From NCBI RefSeq assembly GCF_003337575.1, contig NZ_QPJM01000005.1, positions 62,001 through 126,000 on the forward strand: 64,000 nt of DNA, written 5' to 3'. Shown here piece by piece: positions 37,651 through 47,107 of the stretch. The stretch is from Phyllobacterium bourgognense (GTDB lineage: Bacteria > Pseudomonadota > Alphaproteobacteria > Rhizobiales > Rhizobiaceae). A model generated the notes under the pieces. That model saw only the letters and a program-made list of their open reading frames with translations. It had not been told where the DNA came from and ran no database searches. The number at the start of each line of letters is the position of its first letter. Positions within the stretch are counted from its first letter, which is position 1. A program made the position numbers and the translations under genes.

Positions 37651-38475
37651 ATGCTGAATATAAAGACCATACCGATCAGCGCATGGATCGGCCTCATCAT
37701 CACAGCGTTGTTTCTCTTCGCGGCGATCTTCGCACCATGGGTTGCGCCATATTCGGTTGGCGAAACAGTCGGCGATGTGTGGGAGCCCAGTTCCGCAAAG
37801 TACTGGCTCGGCACAGATAATCTGGGGCGTGATCTGCTGTCGCGCATGATCTACGGCGCGCGCATTACCATCTTCATCGCCGCAATGGCGACGGCCTTGT
37901 CGTTTATCCTGGGTTCAGTGCTGGGGTTTGCGGCAGCGGTCATCGGCGGCTGGTTCGACCAGCTCATGTCGCGCTTCGTCGATCTTATCATGGCGATTCC
38001 GACGCTCATCTTCGCACTTGTGGTGCTTTCGGTGCTGCCTGCCAACGTCTTGACGCTCATCCTGGTGATGGGCCTGCTCGATGCCACGCGGGTGTACCGG
38101 CTGGCGCGCGCTGTCGCTGTCGATATCAACGTGATGGATTTCGTCGAGGCGGCAAAACTGCGCGGCGAGGGACGCATATGGGTCATCTTCCGGGAAATCC
38201 TGCCGAATGCACTGACGCCGCTGATCGCCGAACTCGGGTTGCGGTTTATCTTCGCGGTGCTGTTTCTCTCTGCGCTGTCGTTCCTCGGTCTTGGCGTGCA
38301 ACCGCCGGATGCGGATTGGGGCGGCATGGTCAAGGAAAACAAGGAAGGCATCGTCTTTGGCATTCCGGCGGCGCTCATTCCGGCTGCGGCAATCGCCGTC
38401 CTTGCCATTTCGGTTAATCTGGTTGCCGACTGGATCCTCAATCGCACCACCAGCTTGAAGGGAGGGCGCGGCTAA
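37651..38475 (+). CDS. Dipeptide-type ABC transporter permease (DppC-like)
   Basis: A 274-residue permease. The opening helix is IGLIITALFLFAAIFAPWV, followed by WLGTDNLGRDLLSRMIYGAR, the DppC signature. The EAA loop is AKLRGEGRIWVIFREILPNA, then LSFLGLGVQPPDADWG. A longer frame reaches back into the DppB gene, but the ATG at 37651, 10 bases after its stop with GTGAGG before it, gives the family start. Its TAA overlaps the ATG of the ATPase gene by one base. Confidence 0.9.
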   Translation: MLNIKTIPISAWIGLIITALFLFAAIFAPWVAPYSVGETVGDVWEPSSAKYWLGTDNLGRDLLSRMIYGARITIFIAAMATALSFILGSVLGFAAAVIGGWFDQLMSRFVDLIMAIPTLIFALVVLSVLPANVLTLILVMGLLDATRVYRLARAVAVDINVMDFVEAAKLRGEGRIWVIFREILPNALTPLIAELGLRFIFAVLFLSALSFLGLGVQPPDADWGGMVKENKEGIVFGIPAALIPAAAIAVLAISVNLVADWILNRTTSLKGGRG

Positions 38476-40133
38476 TGGCCAAACGTCCCGTAGACAGAAG
38501 TGGAACCCTGCTCGATATCCGCAATCTGCGTATCGAGGCGACGAGCTATCCTCCCGGAGAACCGCCGCGCAATGTCGTCATTGTCGACGATGTTTCCGTG
38601 AAGGTCGAGCGCGGCAAGGTGCTGGGGCTCATCGGCGAGTCCGGTGCAGGCAAGTCGACCATCGGCCTTTCCAGCATGTGTTATGGGCGGGGCGGCGTAC
38701 GGATTACCGGCGGCGAAGTCCTGCTCAATGGCCGTGACATATTGAAGGGCGGGCCAAGACTGCTGCGGCAGGTGCGCGGACGGGAAGTCTGCTATGTCGC
38801 GCAATCTGCTGCCGCAGCCTTCAATCCCGCGCGCAAGCTGATGGATCAGGTGGTCGAGGCGGCGCTCTTGCACGGGATATGCTCGAAGGCCGTAGCCGAG
38901 AAGCGTGCGATCGGCTTGTTCAAGAAGCTTGGCCTGCCCAATCCGGAAACATTCGGTCAGCGCTTTCCGCACCAGGTGTCAGGTGGACAGTTGCAGCGGG
39001 CGATGACAGCGATGGCGCTGTGCTCGGAACCAGATCTGATCGTGTTTGACGAACCGACGACTGCGCTTGACGTGACAACGCAGATCGATGTGCTTGCTTC
39101 GATCAAGGATGCGATCCGCGACACGAATGTTGCGGCCCTTTACATCACCCATGATCTCGCCGTCGTGGCGCAGGTGGCGGATGACATCATCGTCTTGCGG
39201 CACGGCAAGAAAGTCGAATACGGCGATACGCACCAGATCATCAAGGAGCCACGTCAGCAATACACCAACCAGCTGGTCTCGGTGCACCATATCCCGCACG
39301 AGCAAAAGAACCCGACTGATAAGCCAATCTTGGTCGTGAACAACGTTACGGCAGCCTATGGCGGCGGACTGGTGAAGGTATTGAAGAACGTCTCGGTGGA
39401 TATCCATCTTGGCCAGACGCTGGCCGTCGTTGGCGAGTCGGGCTCCGGAAAATCCACGTTGGCCCGCGCGATCACCGGGCTGTTGCCGCCGATGGAAGGC
39501 AGCATAACATTCGACGGGCGGACGTTGTCTCCCCGGCTGGCGAACCGTACCCGCAATGATCTGCGCGAGCTGCAGATGATCTATCAGATGGCGGATACCG
39601 CCATGAACCCGCGCCAGACCATCGGCACGATCATCGGCCGTCCGCTCGAGTTTTATTTCAAGATGAGGGGCAAGGAACGCGACAGGCATGTCACGGAGCT
39701 CCTCGAAAAGATCGAGATGGGCAAAGGCTTTGCCGATCGCTATCCGGCAGAGCTTTCCGGTGGCCAGAAGCAGCGCGTGTGCATAGCGCGGGCGCTGGCG
39801 GCAAAGCCGAAGCTCATTATCTGCGACGAGGTCACCAGCGCTCTCGACCCGCTGGTTGCCGACGGCATATTGAAGCTGCTGCTCGACTTGCAGAAGGATG
39901 AAAATGTTGCGTATCTCTTCATCACGCACGATCTCGCGACGGTGAAATCAATCGCAGATTCCATCGCGGTAATGTATCGGGGCGAAGTGGTGCGCTACGG
40001 GCCGAAGTCGGAAGTTCTGGCACCGCCATTCGACGACTATACCGATCTGTTGCTGTCGTCAGTTCCGGAGATGGAACTCGGTTGGCTTGAGGATGCGATG
40101 AAGCACCGGCGTATGGCCAGCGCCGGAAACTAG
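38475..40133 (+). CDS. Dipeptide-type ABC transporter, fused dual ATP-binding protein (DppD-DppF)
   Basis: A 552-residue protein with two complete ABC ATPase domains. The first has Walker [10 protein letters not shown], signature [10 protein letters not shown] and Walker [12 protein letters not shown]; the second has [19 protein letters not shown] and [12 protein letters not shown]. It replaces separate DppD and DppF proteins. GGAGGG precedes the ATG. Its TAG stop overlaps the TAG of the convergent hydrolase gene within the four bases CTAG at 40130-40133. Confidence 0.9.
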   Translation: MAKRPVDRSGTLLDIRNLRIEATSYPPGEPPRNVVIVDDVSVKVERGKVLGLIGESGAGKSTIGLSSMCYGRGGVRITGGEVLLNGRDILKGGPRLLRQVRGREVCYVAQSAAAAFNPARKLMDQVVEAALLHGICSKAVAEKRAIGLFKKLGLPNPETFGQRFPHQVSGGQLQRAMTAMALCSEPDLIVFDEPTTALDVTTQIDVLASIKDAIRDTNVAALYITHDLAVVAQVADDIIVLRHGKKVEYGDTHQIIKEPRQQYTNQLVSVHHIPHEQKNPTDKPILVVNNVTAAYGGGLVKVLKNVSVDIHLGQTLAVVGESGSGKSTLARAITGLLPPMEGSITFDGRTLSPRLANRTRNDLRELQMIYQMADTAMNPRQTIGTIIGRPLEFYFKMRGKERDRHVTELLEKIEMGKGFADRYPAELSGGQKQRVCIARALAAKPKLIICDEVTSALDPLVADGILKLLLDLQKDENVAYLFITHDLATVKSIADSIAVMYRGEVVRYGPKSEVLAPPFDDYTDLLLSSVPEMELGWLEDAMKHRRMASAGN

Positions 40134-41080
40134 AGCTGGCCGGGCCAGCGGCCCTGGCCAAGCAGATGTACCGCCGTCACAACGCGCCGGAAGCTGGAGC
40201 GGGCGCGCTCGACGCTGTGACGCGCACGCAGGTAGGCGTGCACCAGACCGGGCTCGTTGTTCCAGATGGCCTTGCCGCCCGCTGCCAGGATTTTGTCGCG
40301 GTAGTGGCGGCCATCGTCCGACAGTGGATCGCACTCAGCTGAAATTACGATAGTGGCCGGCAGATCGGCGAAATCCGTGTCGTTCAATGGTGCAAAACGC
40401 GGGTCGGTCGACCAGTTGAACCCGCCGCCGCGGACTTTGAAATAGTATAGCGTGTCCCGGGTCGTCAGCATGGGCGCTTCCGCGTGGGTCAGGTAAGAGC
40501 CTTGATCGGTGGCCCCGCCGAGCCCGGGATAAATGAGCACCTGACCAATCGGCGCGCGGTCGTGACGGCGCACATGATGCGCGACTGCCGCCGCCAGATT
40601 GCCGCCGGCACTATCGCCGCACAGGACTATCGGCAAATCTGAAGTAGCAGCCACGTGCTCGAAAGCGGCAAGGCAATCCCTGAACGCGGATGGATGCAGG
40701 TGTTCGGGAGCGAGCCGGTAGTCGACCGAGATCACGCGGAAGCCTGTGCCGTCGCACAATTCGGCGCAGACATCGTCGTGGCTCTCAAGACCACCAACGA
40801 CAAATCCGCCCCCGTGAAAATAGAGGCAGATGGCTTCCGGATCGCTGTCGCGTTTTTCGTAGACGCGAATTGGGATCTTGTGATTGCCGCTGTCGATGAA
40901 CTGGTCGGTCGCCGACACGATTTCGGGATAGCCGGCAAAGAACCCGCGGCACATGGTGTCGTAAACCTCCCGTTGCTGGGCAATCGAAAGTTCGATGGCA
41001 TCGGGTGGGTAGAAACTGTTGGTGCGTTCGATGAACGCCCAGGTCTCCTCGTCGATCAATACGGAATAGTCGGTGGTCAT
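40130..41080 (-). CDS. Alpha/beta hydrolase of the hormone-sensitive lipase group
   Basis: A 316-residue esterase-like protein. HGGG at 89-92 is the oxyanion loop of the group IV (HSL) family. Ser157 in CGDSAGGN is the nucleophile, and the acid lies in SAECDPLSDDG with His in LVHAYLRAR. It is the last gene of the carnitine operon, overlapping the CaiD-like gene by ATGA, so it is translated with the pathway. Cleaving acylcarnitines or a CoA ester intermediate would fit, but no known pathway step assigns it. Its role is open. Confidence 0.85.
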   Translation of the reverse strand: MTTDYSVLIDEETWAFIERTNSFYPPDAIELSIAQQREVYDTMCRGFFAGYPEIVSATDQFIDSGNHKIPIRVYEKRDSDPEAICLYFHGGGFVVGGLESHDDVCAELCDGTGFRVISVDYRLAPEHLHPSAFRDCLAAFEHVAATSDLPIVLCGDSAGGNLAAAVAHHVRRHDRAPIGQVLIYPGLGGATDQGSYLTHAEAPMLTTRDTLYYFKVRGGGFNWSTDPRFAPLNDTDFADLPATIVISAECDPLSDDGRHYRDKILAAGGKAIWNNEPGLVHAYLRARHSVERARSSFRRVVTAVHLLGQGRWPGQL

Positions 41081-41859
41081 TTCCCCTTCCAGACGGGCTC
41101 ACGCTTTTCGGCGAAAGCCTTGAAGCCTTCCTGGCCGTCTTCGGATGCGTAGAGTGTGTCGACTGTACGGAATTTGCGCTTGGTAATCCAGTTCATGGCT
41201 TCCTGGAAACCCATGCTCTCGGCTTCCCGCGCCACTTCCTTGATGGCAGCGAAGACCAGCGGTGGCCCGCTTTCGAGCATACGCGCAATCTCCCAGACGC
41301 GCTCCATTAGTTTGTCTTTCGGCAGGACCTCATTGACCAGGCCCCAGCGGTGCGCCTCGGTAACGTCCATCCAGCGGCCTGTTAGCAGAAGATCCATGGC
41401 GACGTGATAGGGGATACGCTTCGGCAGCTTGACTGTTGCAGCATCGGCGAGGGTGCCTGCGCGGATTTCCGGCAAGGCAAAGCTGGAATGGTCGGACGCA
41501 TAAATCAGATCGCAGGAGAGGGCGAGTTCGAACCCGCCGCCGACTGCCATGCCGTTCACTGCGGCAATGACAGGCTTGTTGAGGTCGATCAGTTCCTGCA
41601 AACCGCCGAACCCGCCGACGCCATAATCACCATCGACCGCATCGCCGCCGGCTGCGGCCTTCAGGTCCCAACCGGCGCAGAAGAACTTGTCGCCTTCGGT
41701 CTGCACGATGGCGACGCGCAGTTCGGGATCGTCACGGAACTTCTTGAATGTTTCGCCCATCAGGCGGCTTGTCGTCAGGTCAATGGCATTGGCTTTTGGC
41801 CGGTCCAGCGTGACTTCGAGAATGCCGCCTTCGCGGCGCGTCCTGATTACATCGCTCAT
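41077..41859 (-). CDS. caiD: Carnitinyl-CoA dehydratase (crotonobetainyl-CoA hydratase) CaiD-like
   Basis: A 260-residue crotonase-superfamily protein with close resemblance to E. coli CaiD through its length: EVTLDRPKANAIDL near the start, FCAGWDLKAAAGG, then VIAAVNGMAVGGGFELALSC and FALPEIRAG with the catalytic glutamate region, and the C-terminal AFAEKREPVWKGK. It interconverts crotonobetainyl-CoA and carnitinyl-CoA in the cytoplasm. The start at 41859 is chosen because the ATG overlaps the stop of the upstream CoA ligase. Context of carnitine genes makes the substrate call strong. Confidence 0.88.
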   Translation of the reverse strand: MSDVIRTRREGGILEVTLDRPKANAIDLTTSRLMGETFKKFRDDPELRVAIVQTEGDKFFCAGWDLKAAAGGDAVDGDYGVGGFGGLQELIDLNKPVIAAVNGMAVGGGFELALSCDLIYASDHSSFALPEIRAGTLADAATVKLPKRIPYHVAMDLLLTGRWMDVTEAHRWGLVNEVLPKDKLMERVWEIARMLESGPPLVFAAIKEVAREAESMGFQEAMNWITKRKFRTVDTLYASEDGQEGFKAFAEKREPVWKGK

Positions 41860-43949
41860 TTCAGCTCTCCCTTTGTCACCAGCAGCGCATCGGCGATCCA
41901 TGCGCCTTCGCCCTGCCTGCAGACCAGCAGCGGATTGATATCAAGTTCGGCAATTCGGCCAGAATTGTTCACGGCGAATGCCGCAATGCCCATGATTGCG
42001 TCGATTGCCGCCTCAAGGTCGGCCTTGGGCTTGCCGCGATAGCCATCGAGCAACGGGAACATGCGCAGCGAGTGCAACGCATTCTCGATGTCCTCGCGGC
42101 TCGAGGGCAAGAGCAGGGTTGCCGTATCCTGCAGCAATTCCACCAGAACGCCGCCCGTGCCAAGCGTCATTACCGGACCGAATTGCGGGTCATCGACGAT
42201 ACCGACGATAAGCTCGGCAACCGCTCCCGTCACCATCCGCTCGACATAAAGGCCGCTTCCGAGACCAACGAGATCATCGGCGGCGGACCTGACCGCATCG
42301 GCATCCTTCAGATTGAGCCGGACGGCGTTCTGTTCGGATTTGTGGGCGATGCCGAGTGCCTTGAGGGCGACCGGATATCCGAGTGCGTCGGCAATGGCGA
42401 CAGCCTCGCCAGTCGTGGTGCAACGCTGTCCGTCCGGCACGGGGAGCCCCGCGTTCTTGAGAAGCGTCTTGGCTTCGGCTTCATCCGGGGTACGCGTGCG
42501 GCCTTCGGCTTGCTCATCGAGAACCGCCACGGCTTCCGCAAGCGGCATCTTCCATGCCTTGCCTATGAACGCAGCAGCTTCTGCGGCATCGAAGGCTTCC
42601 GTTATGCCGCAGAGCGGTGCGATGCCTTTGGCCATCAGGCCGGACATGTATTCCTCCGGAATGTTCTCTGACAGGGAAGCGACAATGGCGCCTTTGGCCC
42701 GGTTGGTTCGCAGGGCGTTTTCAAAGCCTCGAACGGTCGACCACCAGTCGACATCGGAACAGCGATCCTTGCGCGGGAAATCGAGGACAAGGCAGCTTAG
42801 CGAAAAGCCGCCCGATACCATGGCGGTGAATGTCTCCGTAAGCGCCGGCTCATTGTTCCAGATGAACGTGTGGTAGTCGAGCGGGTTGGCGACGGCGACG
42901 AACGCCCCGAGCGTGGATTTGACCCGCGCCCGGTGCTCGGACGTCAGTTCTGGAAAGTTGACTGCGCGCCCCTCGGCACTATCGGCCATGACCGATGCCT
43001 CGCCGCCTGAACAGCTCATGGAACTCAGCGTGTTGCCATCGAGCGGGCCGTGCACATGCAAAAGCTTCAATGTTTCAAGGAAGGATGCAATTGAGTTGAC
43101 GCGGGCTATGCCAAGCCGTTTGAGGAAAGCGTCCGATGCCGCGTCCGACCCCGCCAGCGACGCCGTGTGCGAGACGGTCGCGGCCCGTGCCTGCGCCGAG
43201 CGGCCGACTTTCATCGCGACTATAGGCTTGCCGAGTTCGCGGGCACGTTTGGCAAGGAGTTCGAATTTTGGCGCCGACTGGAACGCCTCGATATGGAGGC
43301 CAAGCGCGGTAACGCGTTCATCTTCGAGAAGTGCTATCGCCATGTCGGGCAGGCCAGTTTGCGCCTGGTTGCCTGCCGTCATCACGTGAGCGATGGGAAG
43401 GCCGCGCGTCTGCATCGTCATGTTGATGGCGATGTTGGACGATTGGGTGATAATGGCGACGCCGCGCTCATCCGGGCCGAGCCGCCGCCCGCCATGCTGG
43501 TCGGGCCAGAGCAGGGCGCCATCGCAGTAGTTGATCAGCCCGTAGCAGTTGGGCCCGATGATCGGCATATCGCCTGCCGCTTCGACGAGCTCTTCCTGCA
43601 ACCTTGCGCCATCGGCATCGTCGGCGCCTGCTTCGAGAAAGCCCGAGGCATAGCAAACGGCAACGCCCGCGCCGGCTTCACGCAGGTCACGCACGATATC
43701 GAGCGTCAAAAAGCGATTGACGCCGACAAAGGCCGCATCGGGACTGCCCGGCAGATCGGCGACGGACCGGTATACCTTCAGCCCGCATATCTCGTCATGT
43801 TTGGGATGCACCGGCCAAATCTCGCCGGAAAAGCCCATTTTCTGTGATTGCTTTATGACCTCGGCGGCTTGCAGACCGCCGAAGACAGCAATGGTTTTCG
43901 GTCGTAACAGACGATCGAGCTTGTGCGGTGCCATCAGATGCTCCGTCAC
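41856..43949 (-). CDS. Acyl-CoA ligase, ADP-forming type, for carnitine-related acids
   Basis: A 697-residue ADP-forming acyl-CoA synthetase. The N-terminal CoA-binding domain begins LLRPKTIAVFGG. The succinyl-CoA-ligase-like domain has GPNCYGLINY and the conserved phospho-histidine region in ATVSHTASLAGSD. The C-terminal ATP-grasp domain starts near AKTLLKNAGLPVPDG and ends IAELDINPLLV. In the gamma-butyrobetaine pathway a CoA ligase is needed; E. coli CaiC is AMP-forming, so this is a different family doing the likely same job. ATGA overlaps on both sides tie it to the operon. Substrate inferred. Confidence 0.82.
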   Translation of the reverse strand: MTEHLMAPHKLDRLLRPKTIAVFGGLQAAEVIKQSQKMGFSGEIWPVHPKHDEICGLKVYRSVADLPGSPDAAFVGVNRFLTLDIVRDLREAGAGVAVCYASGFLEAGADDADGARLQEELVEAAGDMPIIGPNCYGLINYCDGALLWPDQHGGRRLGPDERGVAIITQSSNIAINMTMQTRGLPIAHVMTAGNQAQTGLPDMAIALLEDERVTALGLHIEAFQSAPKFELLAKRARELGKPIVAMKVGRSAQARAATVSHTASLAGSDAASDAFLKRLGIARVNSIASFLETLKLLHVHGPLDGNTLSSMSCSGGEASVMADSAEGRAVNFPELTSEHRARVKSTLGAFVAVANPLDYHTFIWNNEPALTETFTAMVSGGFSLSCLVLDFPRKDRCSDVDWWSTVRGFENALRTNRAKGAIVASLSENIPEEYMSGLMAKGIAPLCGITEAFDAAEAAAFIGKAWKMPLAEAVAVLDEQAEGRTRTPDEAEAKTLLKNAGLPVPDGQRCTTTGEAVAIADALGYPVALKALGIAHKSEQNAVRLNLKDADAVRSAADDLVGLGSGLYVERMVTGAVAELIVGIVDDPQFGPVMTLGTGGVLVELLQDTATLLLPSSREDIENALHSLRMFPLLDGYRGKPKADLEAAIDAIMGIAAFAVNNSGRIAELDINPLLVCRQGEGAWIADALLVTKGELK

Positions 43950-45109
43950 GCGCCATGCGGGCGGAGCAGGGCTCGCGAAATGATGTGCCGCTGGATTTCG
44001 GATGTGCCTTCCCAGATGCGTTCGACACGCGCGTCGCGCCAGATGCGCTCAAGCGGCAGGTCGTCCATCAGGCCCATGCCGCCGTGAATCTGGATCGCTT
44101 CGTCAGCGACGAAGGCCAGCATTTCGGTGGCCTTGAGCTTTGCCATCGCCATGTCCTGATCTGTGACTGTGCCCTGGTCGAATTTCCAGCCAGCCTCGAA
44201 GGTGAGCAGGTCCGCAGCTTTCAGCTCCGTCGCCATATCGGCGAGCTTGAACGATACCCCCTGGAACTTGCCTATCTGCTGGCCGAATTGCTGGCGTTGC
44301 GCTGCATATTCGATGGCGTGGCCAAGCGCGCGCTCGGCGCGGCCGAGACAAGTCGCTGCGACCTGAAGGCGGGTCGCGCCGAGCCAGGTATTGGCGACCT
44401 CGAAGCCCTTGTGGACTTCGCCGAGGATCGCATCCTGCGGCAGGCGGCAATCGTCGAACTCGATAATTGCATTGGTATAGCCGCGATGCGAAACGTTGCG
44501 ATAGCCTTCGCGGATGGTCATGCCGGGATGACCCTTGTCGACGAAGAAGGCTGTGATCTTCTTTTTCTTGCCGCGCGGCGTGTCTTCTTCGCCGGATGCA
44601 ACGAAGAGAATGACAAAATCCGCTTCGACGGCATGGCTGATGAAATGTTTGGTGCCGTTGACGACCCAGTCGCCGCCTTTTTCCACGGCGGTCGCCTTCA
44701 TGCCGCGCAGGTCCGACCCGGCGCCGGGTTCTGTCATGGCAAGGCAATCCGACTTTTCACCGCGGATGCACGGGAACAGGTACTTTTCCTTCTGCCCGTC
44801 GGTGCCGGCGAGCAGGATGTTGGAAGGGCGTCCGACGCAGGTCCAGTGCAGCGCGTAGTTGGCGCGGCCGAGCTCTTTTTCGTAAAGCAGCCACGTCACG
44901 GTATCGAGACCGGCACCACCGACCTCTTCCGGCATGTTGGCGGCATAAAGCCCGGCTTCGATTGCCTTCTGCTTCAGTTCGTCGGCAAGTTCCTTGCGCA
45001 GGACGCCGGTGCGCTCGACCTCCGCCTCGTGTGGATAGAGTTCGTTTTCGACAAAGGCGCGCGTCGTATCGACGATCAGCCTTTGCTCCTCCGAAAGACC
45101 GAAATCCAT
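43946..45109 (-). CDS. Acyl-CoA dehydrogenase, probable gamma-butyrobetainyl-CoA dehydrogenase
   Basis: A 387-residue flavin acyl-CoA dehydrogenase. CLAMTEPGAGSDLRGM is the FAD/substrate signature, QQFGQQIGKFQGVSFKLADM the second. The catalytic acid is in the C-terminal RIWEGTSEIQRHIISRALL, where Glu precedes GTSEIQR. It would oxidise gamma-butyrobetainyl-CoA to crotonobetainyl-CoA, passing electrons to ETF. An open frame continues 90 codons upstream, but the ATG at 45109 begins the family sequence (MDFGLSEEQRLIVD), 4 bases after the upstream stop. Substrate by context. Confidence 0.86.
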   Translation of the reverse strand: MDFGLSEEQRLIVDTTRAFVENELYPHEAEVERTGVLRKELADELKQKAIEAGLYAANMPEEVGGAGLDTVTWLLYEKELGRANYALHWTCVGRPSNILLAGTDGQKEKYLFPCIRGEKSDCLAMTEPGAGSDLRGMKATAVEKGGDWVVNGTKHFISHAVEADFVILFVASGEEDTPRGKKKKITAFFVDKGHPGMTIREGYRNVSHRGYTNAIIEFDDCRLPQDAILGEVHKGFEVANTWLGATRLQVAATCLGRAERALGHAIEYAAQRQQFGQQIGKFQGVSFKLADMATELKAADLLTFEAGWKFDQGTVTDQDMAMAKLKATEMLAFVADEAIQIHGGMGLMDDLPLERIWRDARVERIWEGTSEIQRHIISRALLRPHGA

Positions 45110-45113
45110 AGCG

Positions 45114-46178
45114 TTAGCCTTTCTTTTTCTTGGGCTTGCTGGTTTTGGCTTTTGCAGCTGCCTTGGAAACTGCCGGCTTTTGCGCCAGCTTCGACAGACG
45201 CTTGGTGTAGTCGTTGTGAAGTGCGCCTGCGCCCCAGCCCTTGCCCTTGTTCTGCTTGGAAAGGGCTTCCATGATGGCCACGAGATTATCGTCGCGGATG
45301 CGCTCAAGCTCGCGGATCGACAGCCCATGGGCCTGTTCGTCGGACTGATTGGCGATCTTGTCGACCAGTTCCTCGTCAAGTTCCGGCACGTCCATCAGTT
45401 TGGTCCACGGCCATGACAGGCATGGACCGAATTGCGCGATGAAGTGGCGCATGCCGGCTTCACCGCCAGCAACACGGTAGACCTGGAACATGCCCATCTG
45501 TGCCCAGCGGATGCCGAATGAATAGCGGATGATGTCGTCGAGCTCTTCGACCGTCGTGATGTCGTCCTTGATCAGCCACAGGGATTCGCGCCAGACGGCT
45601 TCGAGCAGGCGATCGCCGACGAAGGCTTCGATTTCTTTGCGGATGACCACCGGCTTCATGCCGATCGAGGTGTAGAGTTCACGTGACTTTTCGACGGCTT
45701 CAGGCGAAGTCTGCTTGCCGCCGACGATCTCTACCAGCGGGAGGAGATAGACGGGATTGTAGGGATGACCCACGACCAGCCGTTCCGGGTGCTTCATCGC
45801 CGTCTGCATGTCCGACGGCAGGATGCCCGACGTGGAAGAACCGACGATGGCATCGACAGCCGCGTGTTTGTCGATCTCCGCAAGCACCTTGTGCTTCAAG
45901 TCGAGCCGTTCCGGCACGCTTTCCTGAATGAAGTCAGCGCCGGCGACGGCCTGTTCGATCGACTTGGCGAAAGTCAGCTTGCCTTCCTTCGGCAAACCGC
46001 CCCGCACCATGGTCTTATAGGCGCGGCGTGAATTCTTCATCACCTCGCTGACTTTGCGCTCGGCCTCCGGGTCCGGATCGAAGATCGAAACATCAATGCC
46101 ATTGAGAAGGAGGCGGGCTACCCAGCCCGCACCGATAACACCGCCGCCGATTGCCGCGGCCTTGCGAATACCTGCCAT
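45114..46178 (-). CDS. lcdH: L-carnitine 3-dehydrogenase
   Basis: A 354-residue 3-hydroxyacyl-CoA-dehydrogenase-like NAD enzyme. AAIGGGVIGAGWVARLLLNG (about 8-27) is the dinucleotide-binding fold, VGSSTSGILPSDMQ and GHPYNPVYLLPLVEIVGG surround the catalytic His, and FVGDRLLEAVWRE starts the helical domain. The sequence closely resembles bacterial carnitine dehydrogenase. It yields 3-dehydrocarnitine for the BKACE gene just upstream. The last 25 or so residues form a Lys/Ala-rich tail ending KPKKKKG. The separate thioesterase gene nearby covers a function that, as I recall, can be fused to this enzyme in other rhizobia. Confidence 0.9.
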   Translation of the reverse strand: MAGIRKAAAIGGGVIGAGWVARLLLNGIDVSIFDPDPEAERKVSEVMKNSRRAYKTMVRGGLPKEGKLTFAKSIEQAVAGADFIQESVPERLDLKHKVLAEIDKHAAVDAIVGSSTSGILPSDMQTAMKHPERLVVGHPYNPVYLLPLVEIVGGKQTSPEAVEKSRELYTSIGMKPVVIRKEIEAFVGDRLLEAVWRESLWLIKDDITTVEELDDIIRYSFGIRWAQMGMFQVYRVAGGEAGMRHFIAQFGPCLSWPWTKLMDVPELDEELVDKIANQSDEQAHGLSIRELERIRDDNLVAIMEALSKQNKGKGWGAGALHNDYTKRLSKLAQKPAVSKAAAKAKTSKPKKKKG

Positions 46179-46184
46179 GATTTC

Positions 46185-47090
46185 TTACCAGCCCTTCGTC
46201 AATTTCATGCGCTCGCGGACTTCGTTCGGTCCGAGAATGCGAGCGCCCATGCCTTCGGCAACTTTTACGGCGCGTTCGACCAACGGGCCATTGGTGGCCA
46301 GAACGCCCTTGTCGAGCCAGATATTGTCTTCAAGGCCGACGCGGATATTGCCGCCAGCCAGCATCGCCATCGCAGCATAGGGCATCTGGTTGCGACCGAT
46401 GGAGAAGGCTGAGAAGGTCCAGTTTGACGGCAGGTTGTTCGTCAGCGCCAGCAGCGTATTGATATCATCCGGCGCACCCCAGGGAATGCCCATGCAGAGC
46501 TGCACCATGACCGGATCTTCAAGCAATTTCTGATCGTAAAGCCACTTGGCCAGAAGCAGGTGGCCCGTATCGAAGATTTCTACCTCCGGCCGCACGCCAA
46601 GCGCCTTGATCTGGGCCGCCATGGCTTTGAGCATGGCAGGCGTATTGGTCATGACATAATCGCCTTCGCCGAAATTCATCGTGCCGCAATCGAGCGTGCA
46701 GATTTCCGGGCGCAGCTTTGCCACGTGTTCCAGGCGTTCCGTTGCGCCGGCCATGTCGGTGCCGTCGAGTGAAGGCGGCATTGGCTGTTCCACGCTGCCG
46801 AGCGTGAGATCGCCGCCCATGCCGGCGGTGAGATTCAGGACCATATCGACGCCTGACGCCTTGATGTGCTCGACGACCTCCGCATAGAGAGCGATATCGC
46901 GCGAACCCTTGCCGGTCTTGGGGTCACGCACGTGAATATGTGCGATGGCCGCGCCCGCATTGGCCGCAGCAATGCATTCATCGGCGATCTGGCGCGGTGT
47001 GACTGGAACCTTGTCGGAACGGCCTGTGGTATCGCCCGCACCGGTCACGGCGCAGGTGATGAATACTTCGCGATTGGGGGTGAGTCCCAT
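46185..47090 (-). CDS. Beta-keto acid cleavage enzyme, dehydrocarnitine-type (BKACE, DUF849)
   Basis: A 301-residue zinc-dependent TIM-barrel enzyme of the BKACE family. [12 protein letters not shown] opens it, [15 protein letters not shown] carries the two metal-binding histidines, LNLTAGMGG is the glycine-rich loop, and [10 protein letters not shown] and [10 protein letters not shown] follow. It condenses 3-dehydrocarnitine with acetyl-CoA to give betainyl-CoA and acetoacetate. It starts 17 bases after a 34-codon frame with a strong ribosome binding site and is followed 6 bases on by lcdH, exactly the expected pathway order. Confidence 0.9.
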   Translation of the reverse strand: MGLTPNREVFITCAVTGAGDTTGRSDKVPVTPRQIADECIAAANAGAAIAHIHVRDPKTGKGSRDIALYAEVVEHIKASGVDMVLNLTAGMGGDLTLGSVEQPMPPSLDGTDMAGATERLEHVAKLRPEICTLDCGTMNFGEGDYVMTNTPAMLKAMAAQIKALGVRPEVEIFDTGHLLLAKWLYDQKLLEDPVMVQLCMGIPWGAPDDINTLLALTNNLPSNWTFSAFSIGRNQMPYAAMAMLAGGNIRVGLEDNIWLDKGVLATNGPLVERAVKVAEGMGARILGPNEVRERMKLTKGW

Positions 47091-47107
47091 CTTAGAGCCT
47101 TTCTTGC

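Noticed and set aside
45110-45379. 90-codon extension of the acyl-CoA dehydrogenase
   Set aside because: It overlaps the lcdH 3' end in another frame and is Arg/Ser-rich; family similarity begins at the ATG at 45109.
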